A DNA stretch of 64,000 bases from Arthrobacter sp. AZCC_0090 (GTDB taxonomy: Bacteria; Actinomycetota; Actinomycetes; Actinomycetales; Micrococcaceae). The stretch lies in assembly GCF_014207375.1 (NCBI RefSeq), contig NZ_JACHEE010000008.1, positions 124,001 to 188,000 on the forward strand, written 5' to 3'. Positions 8,623 to 17,358 of this stretch are shown in pieces. Positions within the stretch are counted from its first letter, which is position 1. Each line of letters starts with the position of its first letter. Made by a program: the position numbers and the translations under genes. Under the pieces are notes generated by a model. It had not been told where the DNA came from, searched no databases, and saw nothing but the letters and a program-made list of their open reading frames with translations.

Positions 8623-9837
8623 ATGCCTGACACGCCGTCGCCCGGAAGAGTGGGCGATGTCCGCAGGCAGAACCTGGCACTCGTCCTCGCCGGGATCCAG
8701 GGGAACGGTGGGGCAACGCGCGCCCAACTCGCCGCGGAAAGTGGCCTGACCAAGGCCTCCGTTTCAAGCATTGTGGCCGATTTGCTTGAGTGCGGACTGG
8801 TGCGGGAAGCGAGCGTCACCCGCGACGGCGAACGCGGCCGGCCCGGAACCGGGCTCGTCCTCAATCCGGCCCGCGGCGCACTCGCCGCGGAAATCAATGT
8901 GGACTATCTCGCGGTAGGGGTCTTGGACTTCTCCGGGGATCTCTTGTTCCACGAAACCGTTGAACGACACAACCGCGCAAGCCAGCCCGCAGACATCCTG
9001 CCGATCCTCGTTGCGATGGCCCGGCGGGCGGCAATTGAGGCGGCCGGCACCGGCGTCGAACTTCTTGGCGGGGAACTGACGGTCCCAGGGTTGGTGGAAA
9101 CGGAGCACAACGTGGTCTTGGCCGCCCCGAACCTGGGCTGGGCCGACGTCGAGCTCTCCGAGGAGCTCCCCACGCTGTTGCCGGATGCGCCTTTCGGCGT
9201 CTCTCTCTCGAACGAGGCCAACAGTGCCGCGCTCGCGGAACTCTGGTTTGGCCACGGCGCAGATCACGGCAAAAGCGACAGGTTCCGTGACTTCCTGTAC
9301 GTGTCCGGTGAGGTGGGCGTCGGAGGTGGGCTGGTCATAGCTTCTCAGCTCTTCGCCGGACCGCAAGGCCATGCCGGTGAGGTCGGGCATGTGGTGGTCC
9401 ATCCCGACGGTCCGTTGTGCGCCTGTGGTGGCCGCGGTTGCCTTGAAACGTTCGCGGGCCAAGACGCCATATATTCTGCTGCGGGAATAGACCTGGATTC
9501 GACCGCGCAGCACATGGCCCAGTTGCTGAGTCACGCTCGCGACGGCGATGAACGGGCGATTTCAGCGGTTGAACAGGCCGGACGCTACCTCGGAATCGCT
9601 GTGGCCTCGACGGCACGGGTGGCGAATATTTCCGCCGTCGTGCTGGGCGGGCATTTCGCGGCACTTGAGGAGTGGATCGCTCCCGCTCTGCGCCGGAGCT
9701 TGGGCCACCACGCGCCGGGGTTGATCCCGGAAGGAAACGTGGCCTTCTCCGAACTGGGGCAGACCGGGGCGCTCATCGGCGCCGCGGCCACCTCAGTCCG
9801 GAGAATTTTGGGCCAGGCCTACGAGCTGATTCCCTGA
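8623..9837 (+). CDS. ROK family transcriptional regulator (XylR type)
   Basis: This 404-residue regulator has an N-terminal winged helix (about residues 15-65, with TRAQLAAESGLTKASVSSIV), and a ROK domain with GEVGHVVV and the zinc-binding motif CACGGRGCLE. It has its own strong ribosome binding site (GGAGG before AACATG) and is separated from xylB by 165 bp. It follows the xylose genes and is the second ROK regulator of the block, so one may sense xylose and the other an alditol or other sugar. Its last 19 bases overlap, tail to tail, the end of the convergent dehydrogenase gene. Confidence 0.88.
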   Translation: MPDTPSPGRVGDVRRQNLALVLAGIQGNGGATRAQLAAESGLTKASVSSIVADLLECGLVREASVTRDGERGRPGTGLVLNPARGALAAEINVDYLAVGVLDFSGDLLFHETVERHNRASQPADILPILVAMARRAAIEAAGTGVELLGGELTVPGLVETEHNVVLAAPNLGWADVELSEELPTLLPDAPFGVSLSNEANSAALAELWFGHGADHGKSDRFRDFLYVSGEVGVGGGLVIASQLFAGPQGHAGEVGHVVVHPDGPLCACGGRGCLETFAGQDAIYSAAGIDLDSTAQHMAQLLSHARDGDERAISAVEQAGRYLGIAVASTARVANISAVVLGGHFAALEEWIAPALRRSLGHHAPGLIPEGNVAFSELGQTGALIGAAATSVRRILGQAYELIP

Positions 9838-10940
9838 ACCTCTGCGAGCGGTGCCGCCAACACGGTCAGTTCCACAAGGTCCGGCCGTGCCACCGTGCTT
9901 TCGATGGACACTGCTGAGCCAGTGTGGGCGGATGCCAGCACCGATTCCATGACCTCCAGCGCGTGGTACGCCACCTGGCCGCCCGCGCGCGGTTCGGCAC
10001 CAGCCGGGGTGGCGGCGAGGTCGGCAATGCCGAAGCCCCGGCCCGAATCGATGTAGCCGGCCGAGATTGGGAGCGTCCGCCAAGCGTCGGCGCCGAGCGT
10101 GAAGAGCTCAACGTCCCCGTCGAAGTGGTTTGGGTCAGGAACCATCAGGGACCCTGCCTCTCCGTGGATCTCGATGTTGGCCGACTTGGTTTTCACCGCG
10201 TCAAAGCTCATCACGAGCGTGGACAGCGCGCCAGAGGCGTGGACCAGGACGCCGGTCACGTGTGAATCGATGTCCACCGGGATCACCTCGCCCTCGCGCG
10301 GTCCTGAACCAATGGTCCGCGTGTTGCGCGTGTGGCTTGCTGCTCCGATGACCGAAACCACTGGGCCAAGCAGCGTGACCAGGGCGCTGACGTAGTAGGG
10401 GCCCATGTCCAGCAGCGGTCCGCCGCCAGGTTGGTAGTAGAAGTCCGGATTGGGGTGCCAGCGCTCGTGCCCCGGGGTCACCATCGTCGCGGTGGCCGAG
10501 ATCGGGGCGCCGATCAGGCCGTCGTCGATCGCCTTGCGGGCGGTCTGGATACCGGTACCAAGCACCGTGTCCGGTGCGCAGCCGACCACGACGCCGGCCT
10601 CCCGCGCCGCGTCGAGCACTCGCCGCGCCTCGGCGGTAGTCGCAGCGAGCGGCTTCTCCCCATAAACACTCTTGCCGGCAGCGATCGCCTTCAAAGCGAT
10701 TGGCGCATGCGCGGCCGGAATGGTGAGGTTCAGGACGAGCTCGACATCAGCCGCCGCCAAGAGTTCGTCGACGGTGACCGCGCGGACGCCGTCGTAAGAA
10801 TCCGCGATTGCTTGGGCTCGGGCGGCATCGAGATCGGCCACGGCCACCAGTTCAATGGCGTCCAGCCGGCGGAAGTTCGCGAGGTATTGGGCGATGATGG
10901 CGCCGCAGCCAATGATGCCCACTTTTAACGGCTTGCCCAC
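9819..10940 (-). CDS. Gfo/Idh/MocA family NAD(P)-dependent oxidoreductase
   Basis: The protein has an N-terminal Rossmann fold starting VGIIGCGAI and the GEKPLA motif whose lysine is catalytic in this family, then a C-terminal beta-sheet domain. Members oxidise or reduce hydroxyl groups of sugars, inositols and their derivatives. I place the start at the GTG at 10940, giving 373 residues; it overlaps the end of the ThuA-like gene by 16 bp. Open frame upstream of this is out-of-frame ThuA sequence. It is the last gene of the leftward operon from 17079. It may oxidise a sugar at C3, but the substrate is unknown. Confidence 0.85.
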   Translation of the reverse strand: MGKPLKVGIIGCGAIIAQYLANFRRLDAIELVAVADLDAARAQAIADSYDGVRAVTVDELLAAADVELVLNLTIPAAHAPIALKAIAAGKSVYGEKPLAATTAEARRVLDAAREAGVVVGCAPDTVLGTGIQTARKAIDDGLIGAPISATATMVTPGHERWHPNPDFYYQPGGGPLLDMGPYYVSALVTLLGPVVSVIGAASHTRNTRTIGSGPREGEVIPVDIDSHVTGVLVHASGALSTLVMSFDAVKTKSANIEIHGEAGSLMVPDPNHFDGDVELFTLGADAWRTLPISAGYIDSGRGFGIADLAATPAGAEPRAGGQVAYHALEVMESVLASAHTGSAVSIESTVARPDLVELTVLAAPLAEVQGISS

Positions 10941-11623
10941 AGCATGCCCCTTTCGATGATGGTGCGGAGGTTGCTGTCCTGGAGGATTTCCACGCGGTGT
11001 CCGGGGGTGCAGACGAAGATCCGGCCTTCGGCCCACTGCCGGGTCCAGATAGCGGGAGACGTGACTTCCCGGTTCCACTGGTCCCAGTCCCTGACCTTCT
11101 GGGTGGTGGTGGCGAGGACGTCAATGTAGTCGTCCGAGAGGACCCAGTACTGCTCGGTGACCAACTCGAAGTCGCCGAGCCCCTGCGTGATGGGATGGCT
11201 CGCGGCAGCCGGGAGCATGTTCACGGTGTAGGGAACGTAGTTGTCCGATTGCTCGCCGGTGCGTTCGTCCGGGTGTCTGCCCGGGTGGCAGGCGAACTGG
11301 CCGCCGATCAGGTGCAGGTAGTCCGAGTTGTTCCGGTAGGAATCGGCGATGCCGCCGTGCCATCCGGCAAGACCCGTGCCGTTTTCGACCGCTGTGCGGA
11401 GCCCCTCGAATTCGTCCTTCTCGATGGTGGACATGGTCATGCACTGCACGATCAAGTCCACGCCGGCCATATATTCCGAATCGGCATATACCTTGGGAGA
11501 TTCCTCGACACGGACGTCATAGCCATTGTCCTTGAGGAACGGGATAAAGAGTTCTGTGGCCTCGAATGGCTGATGGCCATCCCAGCCGCCACGGACCACA
11601 AGGGCGGTCTTCTTGTTAGTCAT
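10925..11623 (-). CDS. ThuA-like domain protein
   Basis: This protein of 232 residues belongs to the ThuA (trehalose utilisation) family, which has a glutamine-amidotransferase-like fold. It starts VVRGGWDGHQP and has LAGWHGGIADS and VCTPGHR, typical of the family. The start chosen is the ATG at 11623 (MTNKKTALV), preceded by AAAGGAAACC; the longer open frame reads into a non-coding stretch. ThuA proteins act with Gfo/Idh dehydrogenases in utilisation of trehalose and its isomers through 3-keto sugars. The neighbours on both sides fit that. The exact reaction of ThuA is not settled. Confidence 0.85.
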   Translation of the reverse strand: MTNKKTALVVRGGWDGHQPFEATELFIPFLKDNGYDVRVEESPKVYADSEYMAGVDLIVQCMTMSTIEKDEFEGLRTAVENGTGLAGWHGGIADSYRNNSDYLHLIGGQFACHPGRHPDERTGEQSDNYVPYTVNMLPAAASHPITQGLGDFELVTEQYWVLSDDYIDVLATTTQKVRDWDQWNREVTSPAIWTRQWAEGRIFVCTPGHRVEILQDSNLRTIIERGMLWASR

Positions 11624-11672
11624 GGTTTCCTTTGCATAGAAATACGGCCGGACAGCCGAAAATAGGAGGTGG

Positions 11673-12677
11673 TCAGCGGCTTGAGAATGCCGCGTCGAAT
11701 GCGGTGATCGGCGGGGCGATAGCGGCGAGTTCCCGAACCATGGCCAAGGATTGCGGCGCTCCCACGAGTCGGTCCATGCCGGCGTCTTCCCACTCGACGC
11801 TGGTGGGTCCCTCGTAGCCGATGGCATTGAGGGTCCGGAAGATCGGCTCCCAGTTCACGTCCCCATGGCCTGCGGTGACGAAGTCCCAGCCCCGCCGCGG
11901 ATCCGCCCATGGCAAGTGGGATCCGAGCCGGCCATTGCGGCCATTGAGCTGGCGGATGGATTCCTTGACGTGCATATGGAAGATCTTCGGCGCGAAATCC
12001 TGGAGGAACATCACCGGGTCCAGGTCCTGCCAGATGAAGTGGGACGGATCGAAGTTCAGCCCGAAGCTCTCCCTGTGGCCGACGGCTTCCAGGGCACGCT
12101 TCGCGGTCCAGTAGTCATAGGCGATCTCGGAGGGGTGGACTTCCAAGGCGAAGCGGACCCCCACCTCGTCGAACACGTCGAGGATCGGGTTCCAGCGGTC
12201 CGCGAAATCCTGGTAGCCACGTTCGATCATCGCCTCCGAGGCGGGCGGGAACATGGCCACTGCTTTCCAGATGGAGGAGCCCGTGAATCCCGTGACGGTC
12301 TTGACGCCGAGGCGTGCCGCGGCCCGTGCCGTCACTTTCATCGCCTCTGCAGCGCGTTGCCGCACCCCTTCGGGATCACCATTGCCCCAGACTTCATCGG
12401 ACAGGATGTCCCGGTGGCGCTCATCGATGGGATCGTCACACACCGCCTGCCCCGTGAGGTGGTTGGCGATGGCGAAAACCTTAAGGCCGTTCTTGTCGAG
12501 GATGTCGAGACGTTCCTGAACGTAGCCGTCGTCAATGGAGGCCCGGTAGGGGTCGAGGTGGTCCCCCCAGCAGGCGATTTCCAGCCCGTCGAAGCCCCAT
12601 TCGCCCGCGAGCCGGGCGACCTCTTGGAAGGGCAGATCGGCCCATTGGCCGGTGAACAGTGTGATGGGTCTTGTCAT
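11673..12677 (-). CDS. Sugar phosphate isomerase/epimerase family (TIM barrel, xylose-isomerase-like)
   Basis: Protein of 334 residues with the AP-endonuclease-2-like TIM barrel. The metal-site pattern Glu-Asp-His-Glu is visible as [25 protein letters not shown] and SVEWED. Members isomerise, epimerise or dehydrate sugars and inososes; others cleave 3-keto-glycosides. It lies between ThuA and a Gfo/Idh dehydrogenase in the same operon, 12 bp from the latter. This grouping suggests that it acts on the keto-sugar made by the dehydrogenases. I cannot tell isomerase from lyase by sequence alone. Confidence 0.85.
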   Translation of the reverse strand: MTRPITLFTGQWADLPFQEVARLAGEWGFDGLEIACWGDHLDPYRASIDDGYVQERLDILDKNGLKVFAIANHLTGQAVCDDPIDERHRDILSDEVWGNGDPEGVRQRAAEAMKVTARAAARLGVKTVTGFTGSSIWKAVAMFPPASEAMIERGYQDFADRWNPILDVFDEVGVRFALEVHPSEIAYDYWTAKRALEAVGHRESFGLNFDPSHFIWQDLDPVMFLQDFAPKIFHMHVKESIRQLNGRNGRLGSHLPWADPRRGWDFVTAGHGDVNWEPIFRTLNAIGYEGPTSVEWEDAGMDRLVGAPQSLAMVRELAAIAPPITAFDAAFSSR

Positions 12678-12689
12678 CGGGGTTCCCTC

Positions 12690-13883
12690 CTAGACTTTCT
12701 GCCAGCGGCTGGACTCTGCGGCGCTGCCTTCCACGGCGGCCAGTACCTTTTGCACTTGCAAGGCATCAGCGAACGACGGCGAGGGCTGCGCGCCCGCGCC
12801 GAGCGCCGTCACCAGGTCCACCACTTGGTGCGTGAAGCCATGCTCGTATCCAAGACCATGGCCGGTAGGCCACCAATTGCCTGCGTAGGGGTGTTCGGGT
12901 TCCGTGACGAAGATCCGGCGAAATCCGGCGTCGGGGGATTCTGCGGCGTCGTAGAAGGACAAGACGTTCATCTCTTCGAAGTCGAATGCCAAGGACGCTT
13001 TGGTGCCGTTGACCTCCAAGCGCATGGCGTTCTTCCGTCCCAGCGCGAAACGCGTGGCCTCGAAAACCCCGACCGCGCCCGCTGAAGTAGCGCCGCCGTC
13101 GAACCTTGCCGTGAAAATGGCGGCGTCATCAACGGTGACCGTGCCGCGCGGCGCATCCGCGCCGACGTCGCCGTGTCCGCCGAGGCCCACGAGATCACCG
13201 GCCAACGGCCGCTCGTGCACGAACGTTTCCAGGAGCGCGGAAACGCCCGTGATCTGCTGCCCGGTGACCCACTGTGCGGCGTCGATGCTGTGCGCTCCGA
13301 TGTCGCCCAGCGAGCCGGACCCGGACTTGGACTTGTCCAGTCGCCACGTCATGGGCGCGTTTTCGTCGCTGAGCCAATCCTGCAGGTACTGCGCGCGCAC
13401 GTGCCGGATGTTTCCCAGCCGGCCCTCTTCGACCATCCGCTTGGCGAGGGCCAACGCGGGAGTGCGGCGGTAGCTGAACCCGCACATGGAGAAGACTCCG
13501 CGTTCCGCGGCGGCTTGCGCGGCTTCGGTCATGCGCTCGGCTTCCTCCACAGAGTTGGCCAGCGGCTTTTCACATAGCACGTGCTTACCGGCCTCAAGGG
13601 CTGCGATCGCGATCTCGGCATGGGTATTCCCCGGGGTGCATATATCGATCAGATCGATATCGTCCCGCTCAAGAAGTCGGCGCCAGTCTGTCTCCACCGA
13701 TCCCCAGCCGAGCTTGCCCGCGGCGGCCCGGACGCCGTCGTCGTTCCGGCCGCAAAGAGCGGTGAGCCGGGGGTCCAGCGGGAGATCGAAGAACCGCGGC
13801 GCTGTCCGCCAGGCGTGGGAGTGGGCGGCACCCATGAACGCGTAGCCGACCATGCCGACGCGCAAGGGCTTTGCGGTGGTCAT
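12690..13883 (-). CDS. Gfo/Idh/MocA family NAD(P)-dependent oxidoreductase
   Basis: A second dehydrogenase of this family in the operon, 397 residues from the ATG at 13883 (MTTAKPLRVG), which is preceded by GAAAGGAAACTC. The longer frame upstream is not coding. It has the Rossmann motif VGMVGYAFMG, the CEKPLAN motif with the catalytic-type lysine, and DIGAHSIDAAQW with the conserved aspartate/histidine pair. It shares only the fold with the other copy. Two such enzymes in one pathway could oxidise a glycoside and re-reduce the released keto sugar. Confidence 0.87.
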   Translation of the reverse strand: MTTAKPLRVGMVGYAFMGAAHSHAWRTAPRFFDLPLDPRLTALCGRNDDGVRAAAGKLGWGSVETDWRRLLERDDIDLIDICTPGNTHAEIAIAALEAGKHVLCEKPLANSVEEAERMTEAAQAAAERGVFSMCGFSYRRTPALALAKRMVEEGRLGNIRHVRAQYLQDWLSDENAPMTWRLDKSKSGSGSLGDIGAHSIDAAQWVTGQQITGVSALLETFVHERPLAGDLVGLGGHGDVGADAPRGTVTVDDAAIFTARFDGGATSAGAVGVFEATRFALGRKNAMRLEVNGTKASLAFDFEEMNVLSFYDAAESPDAGFRRIFVTEPEHPYAGNWWPTGHGLGYEHGFTHQVVDLVTALGAGAQPSPSFADALQVQKVLAAVEGSAAESSRWQKV

Positions 13884-13918
13884 TGAGTTTCCTTTCGTGG
13901 ATTTCAAAAGAGCGTTGG

Positions 13919-14842
13919 CTATTTGCTGAATCCGGCGGTCAGTCCGCTGAGCAGTTGGCGGCGGGCCACAACGTAGATGACCAGAAGCGGCAAGGTGGCG
14001 AGCACCACGGAAGCCAGCACGGCGGGGATGTTGACGCTGAATTCGCCTTGGAAGGTCCACAAGGACAGCGGAAGCACACGGGTGGACGGGCTTTGGGTCA
14101 GGATCAGCGGGAAGAGGAAGCCGTTCCAGACGCCGAGCGCGTTGTAAATGCCCACGGTCACGACGGCGGGCCGCGTCATGGGCAGCGCGAGGCGCCACAT
14201 CATGGCCCAGTCTGAGCAGCCGTCGAGCCGCATGGACTCGAACAACTCGTTGGGAACATCGCGCATGAAGTTGCTCAGGATGAGGACGGAAATGGGAATG
14301 GCGAACGCGATGGAGGGGAGGATCAACGCCAACAAAGTGTCATAGAGATGGGCCTTGGTGATCATCCAATAGATGGGGATGATCGTGGCATGCAGCGGGA
14401 TCGCCAGGCCCAGGAGGAACGTGTTGTTCGTTAACGTCAGGAAGCGGCCCTTGCCCCGGACGATCGCGTAGGCGGCCATGAACGAGACCAGGAGTGCCGG
14501 CACGACGCTTCCCACGGTGACCATCAGGCTGTTGAAGAAGTACATCGCGAAATCGTTGTCCAGGACCAGCTTGTAGTTGTCCAGGGTCGGCTCGCTTGGC
14601 GGCAGCATCGGGTTCGAGGTGAAGAAGCCGGCTTGGTTCTTCAGGCTGGTGACCACCACGTAGTAGATGGGAACGATGATGACCGCCAGCCACAGCCAAC
14701 CGCCCAGGCCGCCCAGATAGTTGGGACGGAAGCGCCCGGGTCCCTTGGTCCCTTTTGCTCGGGGACCATGCTTGTGGCCTTGCTTGTTGCTAAGCGCGGT
14801 GCGCCTTGCCGGCGGTGCGGGAATCTGGGTTGTGGAAGCCAT
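13919..14842 (-). CDS. Carbohydrate ABC transporter permease (MalG type)
   Basis: Inner-membrane permease of 307 residues with about six membrane segments after a basic, proline-rich tail of some 40 residues. The EAA loop that contacts the ATPase is seen at ELFESMRLDGCSDWAMMWRLALP. CUT1 family, pairing with the MalF-type permease whose stop shares one base with this start. No ATPase gene is nearby, so a shared MsiK-type ATPase elsewhere probably drives it. It is the third importer gene behind the LacI-controlled promoter. Confidence 0.9.
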   Translation of the reverse strand: MASTTQIPAPPARRTALSNKQGHKHGPRAKGTKGPGRFRPNYLGGLGGWLWLAVIIVPIYYVVVTSLKNQAGFFTSNPMLPPSEPTLDNYKLVLDNDFAMYFFNSLMVTVGSVVPALLVSFMAAYAIVRGKGRFLTLTNNTFLLGLAIPLHATIIPIYWMITKAHLYDTLLALILPSIAFAIPISVLILSNFMRDVPNELFESMRLDGCSDWAMMWRLALPMTRPAVVTVGIYNALGVWNGFLFPLILTQSPSTRVLPLSLWTFQGEFSVNIPAVLASVVLATLPLLVIYVVARRQLLSGLTAGFSK

Positions 14843-15744
14843 CAGGCACCTTCCAATTGGCTTGCGTTGCGGTTCTTGCCACCGAGTCGTTGCAGGATGA
14901 GGGCCAGGGCAAGGCCGATCACCACGAGGATGACGCCCAGGGCGCTTGCCGCTCCCATGTCGTTGGCCTTGAAGCCGGTCAGGTACATGTGCAGCGGCAG
15001 CAGCCGCGTGGAGTAGCCGGGGCCTCCTCCGGTGAGGACGAAGACGAGATCGAAGTAGGCCAGTGAGCCAACCACCATGAGGGTGGAGGACGTGATGATG
15101 GTGTACTTCAATTGGGGCAAGGTGATGGCGAAGAACTGCTGGACTCGTCCCGCGCCATCGATTTGGGCCGCTTCATAGAGCGACGCCGGGATCTGCCGAA
15201 CGCCGCCTTGGTAGATGAGCGTGTGGAACGGGACGAACTGCCAGGCGATGACGAAGACGACGACGAACAGCACCAGATCCGAGTTTCCTAGCCAGTCCTG
15301 GGCGAGGAACGGAAGGCCCAGGCCCGGGCCGAGGCCGAAGTTCGGGTCCAACAGGGCCTTGTAGGCGATGGCGACGGCCGCGGAGGACAGCAGCAACGGC
15401 ACGAAGTACAGGACAGCGAGGGCTGCGCGGTATTTCTGCGATGCGGACGTGAAGACTCCGAGGAGCAAGCTGATGGGAGCCTGGACGATGAACGAGAAGA
15501 ACATGATCTTGGCAGTGACCCACAGCGCATTGCCGGTGACGGGATCAGTCAGGACCGTGGTCCAGCTGGACAAGCCGTCCAGCTTGATTTCGCCCAGCCC
15601 GTCCCATTTGGTGAAGCTGAGGAAGAGCACGCCGAAGAGCGGGATGATGGCGAAGAGCAGGAAGAAGACGAGGGCTGGTGCGGCCAGCCACCCCGACGGG
15701 CCCTTTTCAAGGACCCGCCGGGAAGAACCGGTTGAGATGGACAC
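14842..15744 (-). CDS. Carbohydrate ABC transporter permease (MalF type)
   Basis: Inner-membrane permease of 300 residues with six predicted membrane segments and the EAA loop SLYEAAQIDGAGRVQQFFAITLP. It starts with GTG three bases after the stop of the binding protein gene and overlaps the next permease by one base (TGATG), so the three are a transport operon. CUT1 class, likely for an oligosaccharide or glycoside. Confidence 0.9.
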   Translation of the reverse strand: MSISTGSSRRVLEKGPSGWLAAPALVFFLLFAIIPLFGVLFLSFTKWDGLGEIKLDGLSSWTTVLTDPVTGNALWVTAKIMFFSFIVQAPISLLLGVFTSASQKYRAALAVLYFVPLLLSSAAVAIAYKALLDPNFGLGPGLGLPFLAQDWLGNSDLVLFVVVFVIAWQFVPFHTLIYQGGVRQIPASLYEAAQIDGAGRVQQFFAITLPQLKYTIITSSTLMVVGSLAYFDLVFVLTGGGPGYSTRLLPLHMYLTGFKANDMGAASALGVILVVIGLALALILQRLGGKNRNASQLEGA

Positions 15745-15747
15745 TGG

Positions 15748-17079
15748 TTACTTTCCGATCGTTGCGTTCATGGTTGAGACGAACTGATCGGGGCTGATCT
15801 TCTTCAGGAAGATCTGGTCCAGGTTCGCCAACATGGCGTCTCCCTGGGCCGGGCTGAGGGCCTGGTCCCAAGAGAGGGTGAAGCTGGGGGCGTTCTTGGC
15901 CATGCCGTACACATAGCTCAGGAAGTCCTTGTCCGGTGATGCGGCCAGCTTGCTTTCGATACCCGTGGTCACCGGGACGGCTCCGGAGTCGATCAGGGCC
16001 TGGGTGTCAGCGTCGGTGAACATGCCGCTCTTGACGTAGTCGAGGGCAGCCTTCTTCTGGCTGTCAGTGGCCTTGGAAGAGATCGACCAGAAGTTGGACG
16101 GGTTGCCCACGACGTTGGCCGGATCGCCCTTGCCGCCGGAAACGCTCGGGAACGTGATGTAGCCCAGTTTGCCGTTCTTGACGAAGTCCGCAGCGTCCTT
16201 CTTCATACCCTGGTAGATCCAGCCGCCCTGCAGGATCATGGCTGCCTTGCCGGTGTAGAGGAGGGCCTGGTCCGCGTTGCTGTCGGCCGCGATGGAGGAG
16301 AAGCCGTTGACGAATCCGCCGGCGTCAACCAGTTCCTGGATCTTGCTTAGGGCTTCCTTGACGGCGGGATCGGACCAGGCACCGGGCTTGTTGGCGGCGA
16401 TGTTCGCGAAGACGTCGGGTCCGCCGATGCGCTCCACCAGGTATTCGAGCCACATCAGGTCAGGCCACTTGGACTGGCCGCCCAGGGAGAAGGGAGCGAT
16501 GCCGGCTGCCTTGAACTTCGGCACCAGCGCCATTAGTTCATCCCAAGTCTTGGGGGCTTGTGCGCCGATCTTGTCGAAGACTTCCTTGTTGTAGTACAGG
16601 ACGACGGGCTGCACGTTGTTGTTGGGCAGGGCATACGTCTTGCCGCCGATCACGCCGTTCTTCAGCACGGACGGCAGGTAGCGGCTCTTGACATCGGGGT
16701 TTGACGCGATGAAATCGGACATGTCGGCCACCTGGCCGGAGTCGACGTAGGACTTCAGGACTCCGCCGCCCCAACCGTAGATGAAAGTGGGTCCCTGGCC
16801 GGCGCCGACGGCGGTGCGCACCTTGGTCTTGTACGCGTCGTTCGCGAAGAAGTCGAGCTTGATGGCCTCGTCCGGGTGGGCTTTGTTCCACGCATCAATG
16901 GACTTCTGGAGCACGGGCTGGTTACCGCCTGTAAGGCCCCACATTGTGGCCGAATCGGCGTTGCCTGCCGAACTTGCCGGCCCGCTGGAACCGCAAGCTG
17001 CGAGGGAGATTGAGACGGCCGCAGCGGTGACGGCGATCGCTGCTGAACGCAACGTGAGTTTTACCATTTGCATTTCCAT
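15748..17079 (-). CDS. Carbohydrate ABC transporter substrate-binding lipoprotein
   Basis: Extracellular solute-binding protein family 1, about 443 residues. An N-terminal signal peptide ends in the lipobox LAAC, so the mature protein is anchored to the membrane by a lipidated cysteine. Three in-frame ATGs lie at 17079, 17073 and 17067; GGAGG stands 4 bases before the first and 10 before the second, so the first or second is the start. It is the promoter-proximal gene of the operon and therefore the probable direct target of the LacI repressor. Ligand unknown; the downstream enzymes suggest a glycoside or disaccharide. Confidence 0.92.
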   Translation of the reverse strand: MEMQMVKLTLRSAAIAVTAAAVSISLAACGSSGPASSAGNADSATMWGLTGGNQPVLQKSIDAWNKAHPDEAIKLDFFANDAYKTKVRTAVGAGQGPTFIYGWGGGVLKSYVDSGQVADMSDFIASNPDVKSRYLPSVLKNGVIGGKTYALPNNNVQPVVLYYNKEVFDKIGAQAPKTWDELMALVPKFKAAGIAPFSLGGQSKWPDLMWLEYLVERIGGPDVFANIAANKPGAWSDPAVKEALSKIQELVDAGGFVNGFSSIAADSNADQALLYTGKAAMILQGGWIYQGMKKDAADFVKNGKLGYITFPSVSGGKGDPANVVGNPSNFWSISSKATDSQKKAALDYVKSGMFTDADTQALIDSGAVPVTTGIESKLAASPDKDFLSYVYGMAKNAPSFTLSWDQALSPAQGDAMLANLDQIFLKKISPDQFVSTMNATIGK

Positions 17080-17185
17080 TCGTCCTCCGGGCTCGACGCT
17101 GATTGCCCGGCTTTTGGTTTCGGGAGTCCGGCCTTCAGGAACGAGGCTGCACTGCCGCTGACATTGAGTTCGCTTTGCGGAATCT

Positions 17186-17199
17186 TCGAAATATTTCGA
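17186..17199. promoter_or_regulatory. LacI-type operator, copy 1
   Basis: The perfect 14-bp palindrome TCGAAATATTTCGA lies just downstream of the predicted start of the leftward importer operon. Its core CGAAATATTTCG recurs at 17331-17342 before the divergent LacI gene. Confidence 0.8.
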
Positions 17200-17222
17200 C
17201 ATTAATTTCGGTCCGTCAGGCA

Positions 17223-17251
17223 AATTTAGCTGTGGCCTGAGTCACCGTCAA
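17223..17251 (-). promoter_or_regulatory. Promoter of the leftward sugar operon
   Basis: Read on the minus strand, TTGACG (17246-17251) is followed after exactly 17 bp by TAAATT (17223-17228). Both boxes fit the housekeeping consensus well. Operator copy 1 would lie roughly at +16 to +29, a repressing position. Confidence 0.7.
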
Positions 17252-17293
17252 GGACTTTCGAGCATAAAGTTCAACTCTTTTACGAAATAATGA

Positions 17294-17322
17294 TTGACTC
17301 TTCGGGTGCAGGCATTCAGACT
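17294..17322 (+). promoter_or_regulatory. Possible promoter of the LacI-family gene
   Basis: TTGACT (17294-17299), a 17-bp spacer and the weak -10 CAGACT (17317-17322). The operator copy 2 starts nine bases after this box, which would give autoregulation. Confidence 0.45.
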
Positions 17323-17330
17323 TGTGGGAC

Positions 17331-17342
17331 CGAAATATTTCG
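17331..17342. promoter_or_regulatory. LacI-type operator, copy 2
   Basis: The perfect 12-bp palindrome CGAAATATTTCG lies 17 bp before the start codon of the LacI-family gene and is identical to the core of copy 1 at 17187-17198. Confidence 0.8.
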
Positions 17343-17358
17343 AAAGAGTAAGGGAGTC

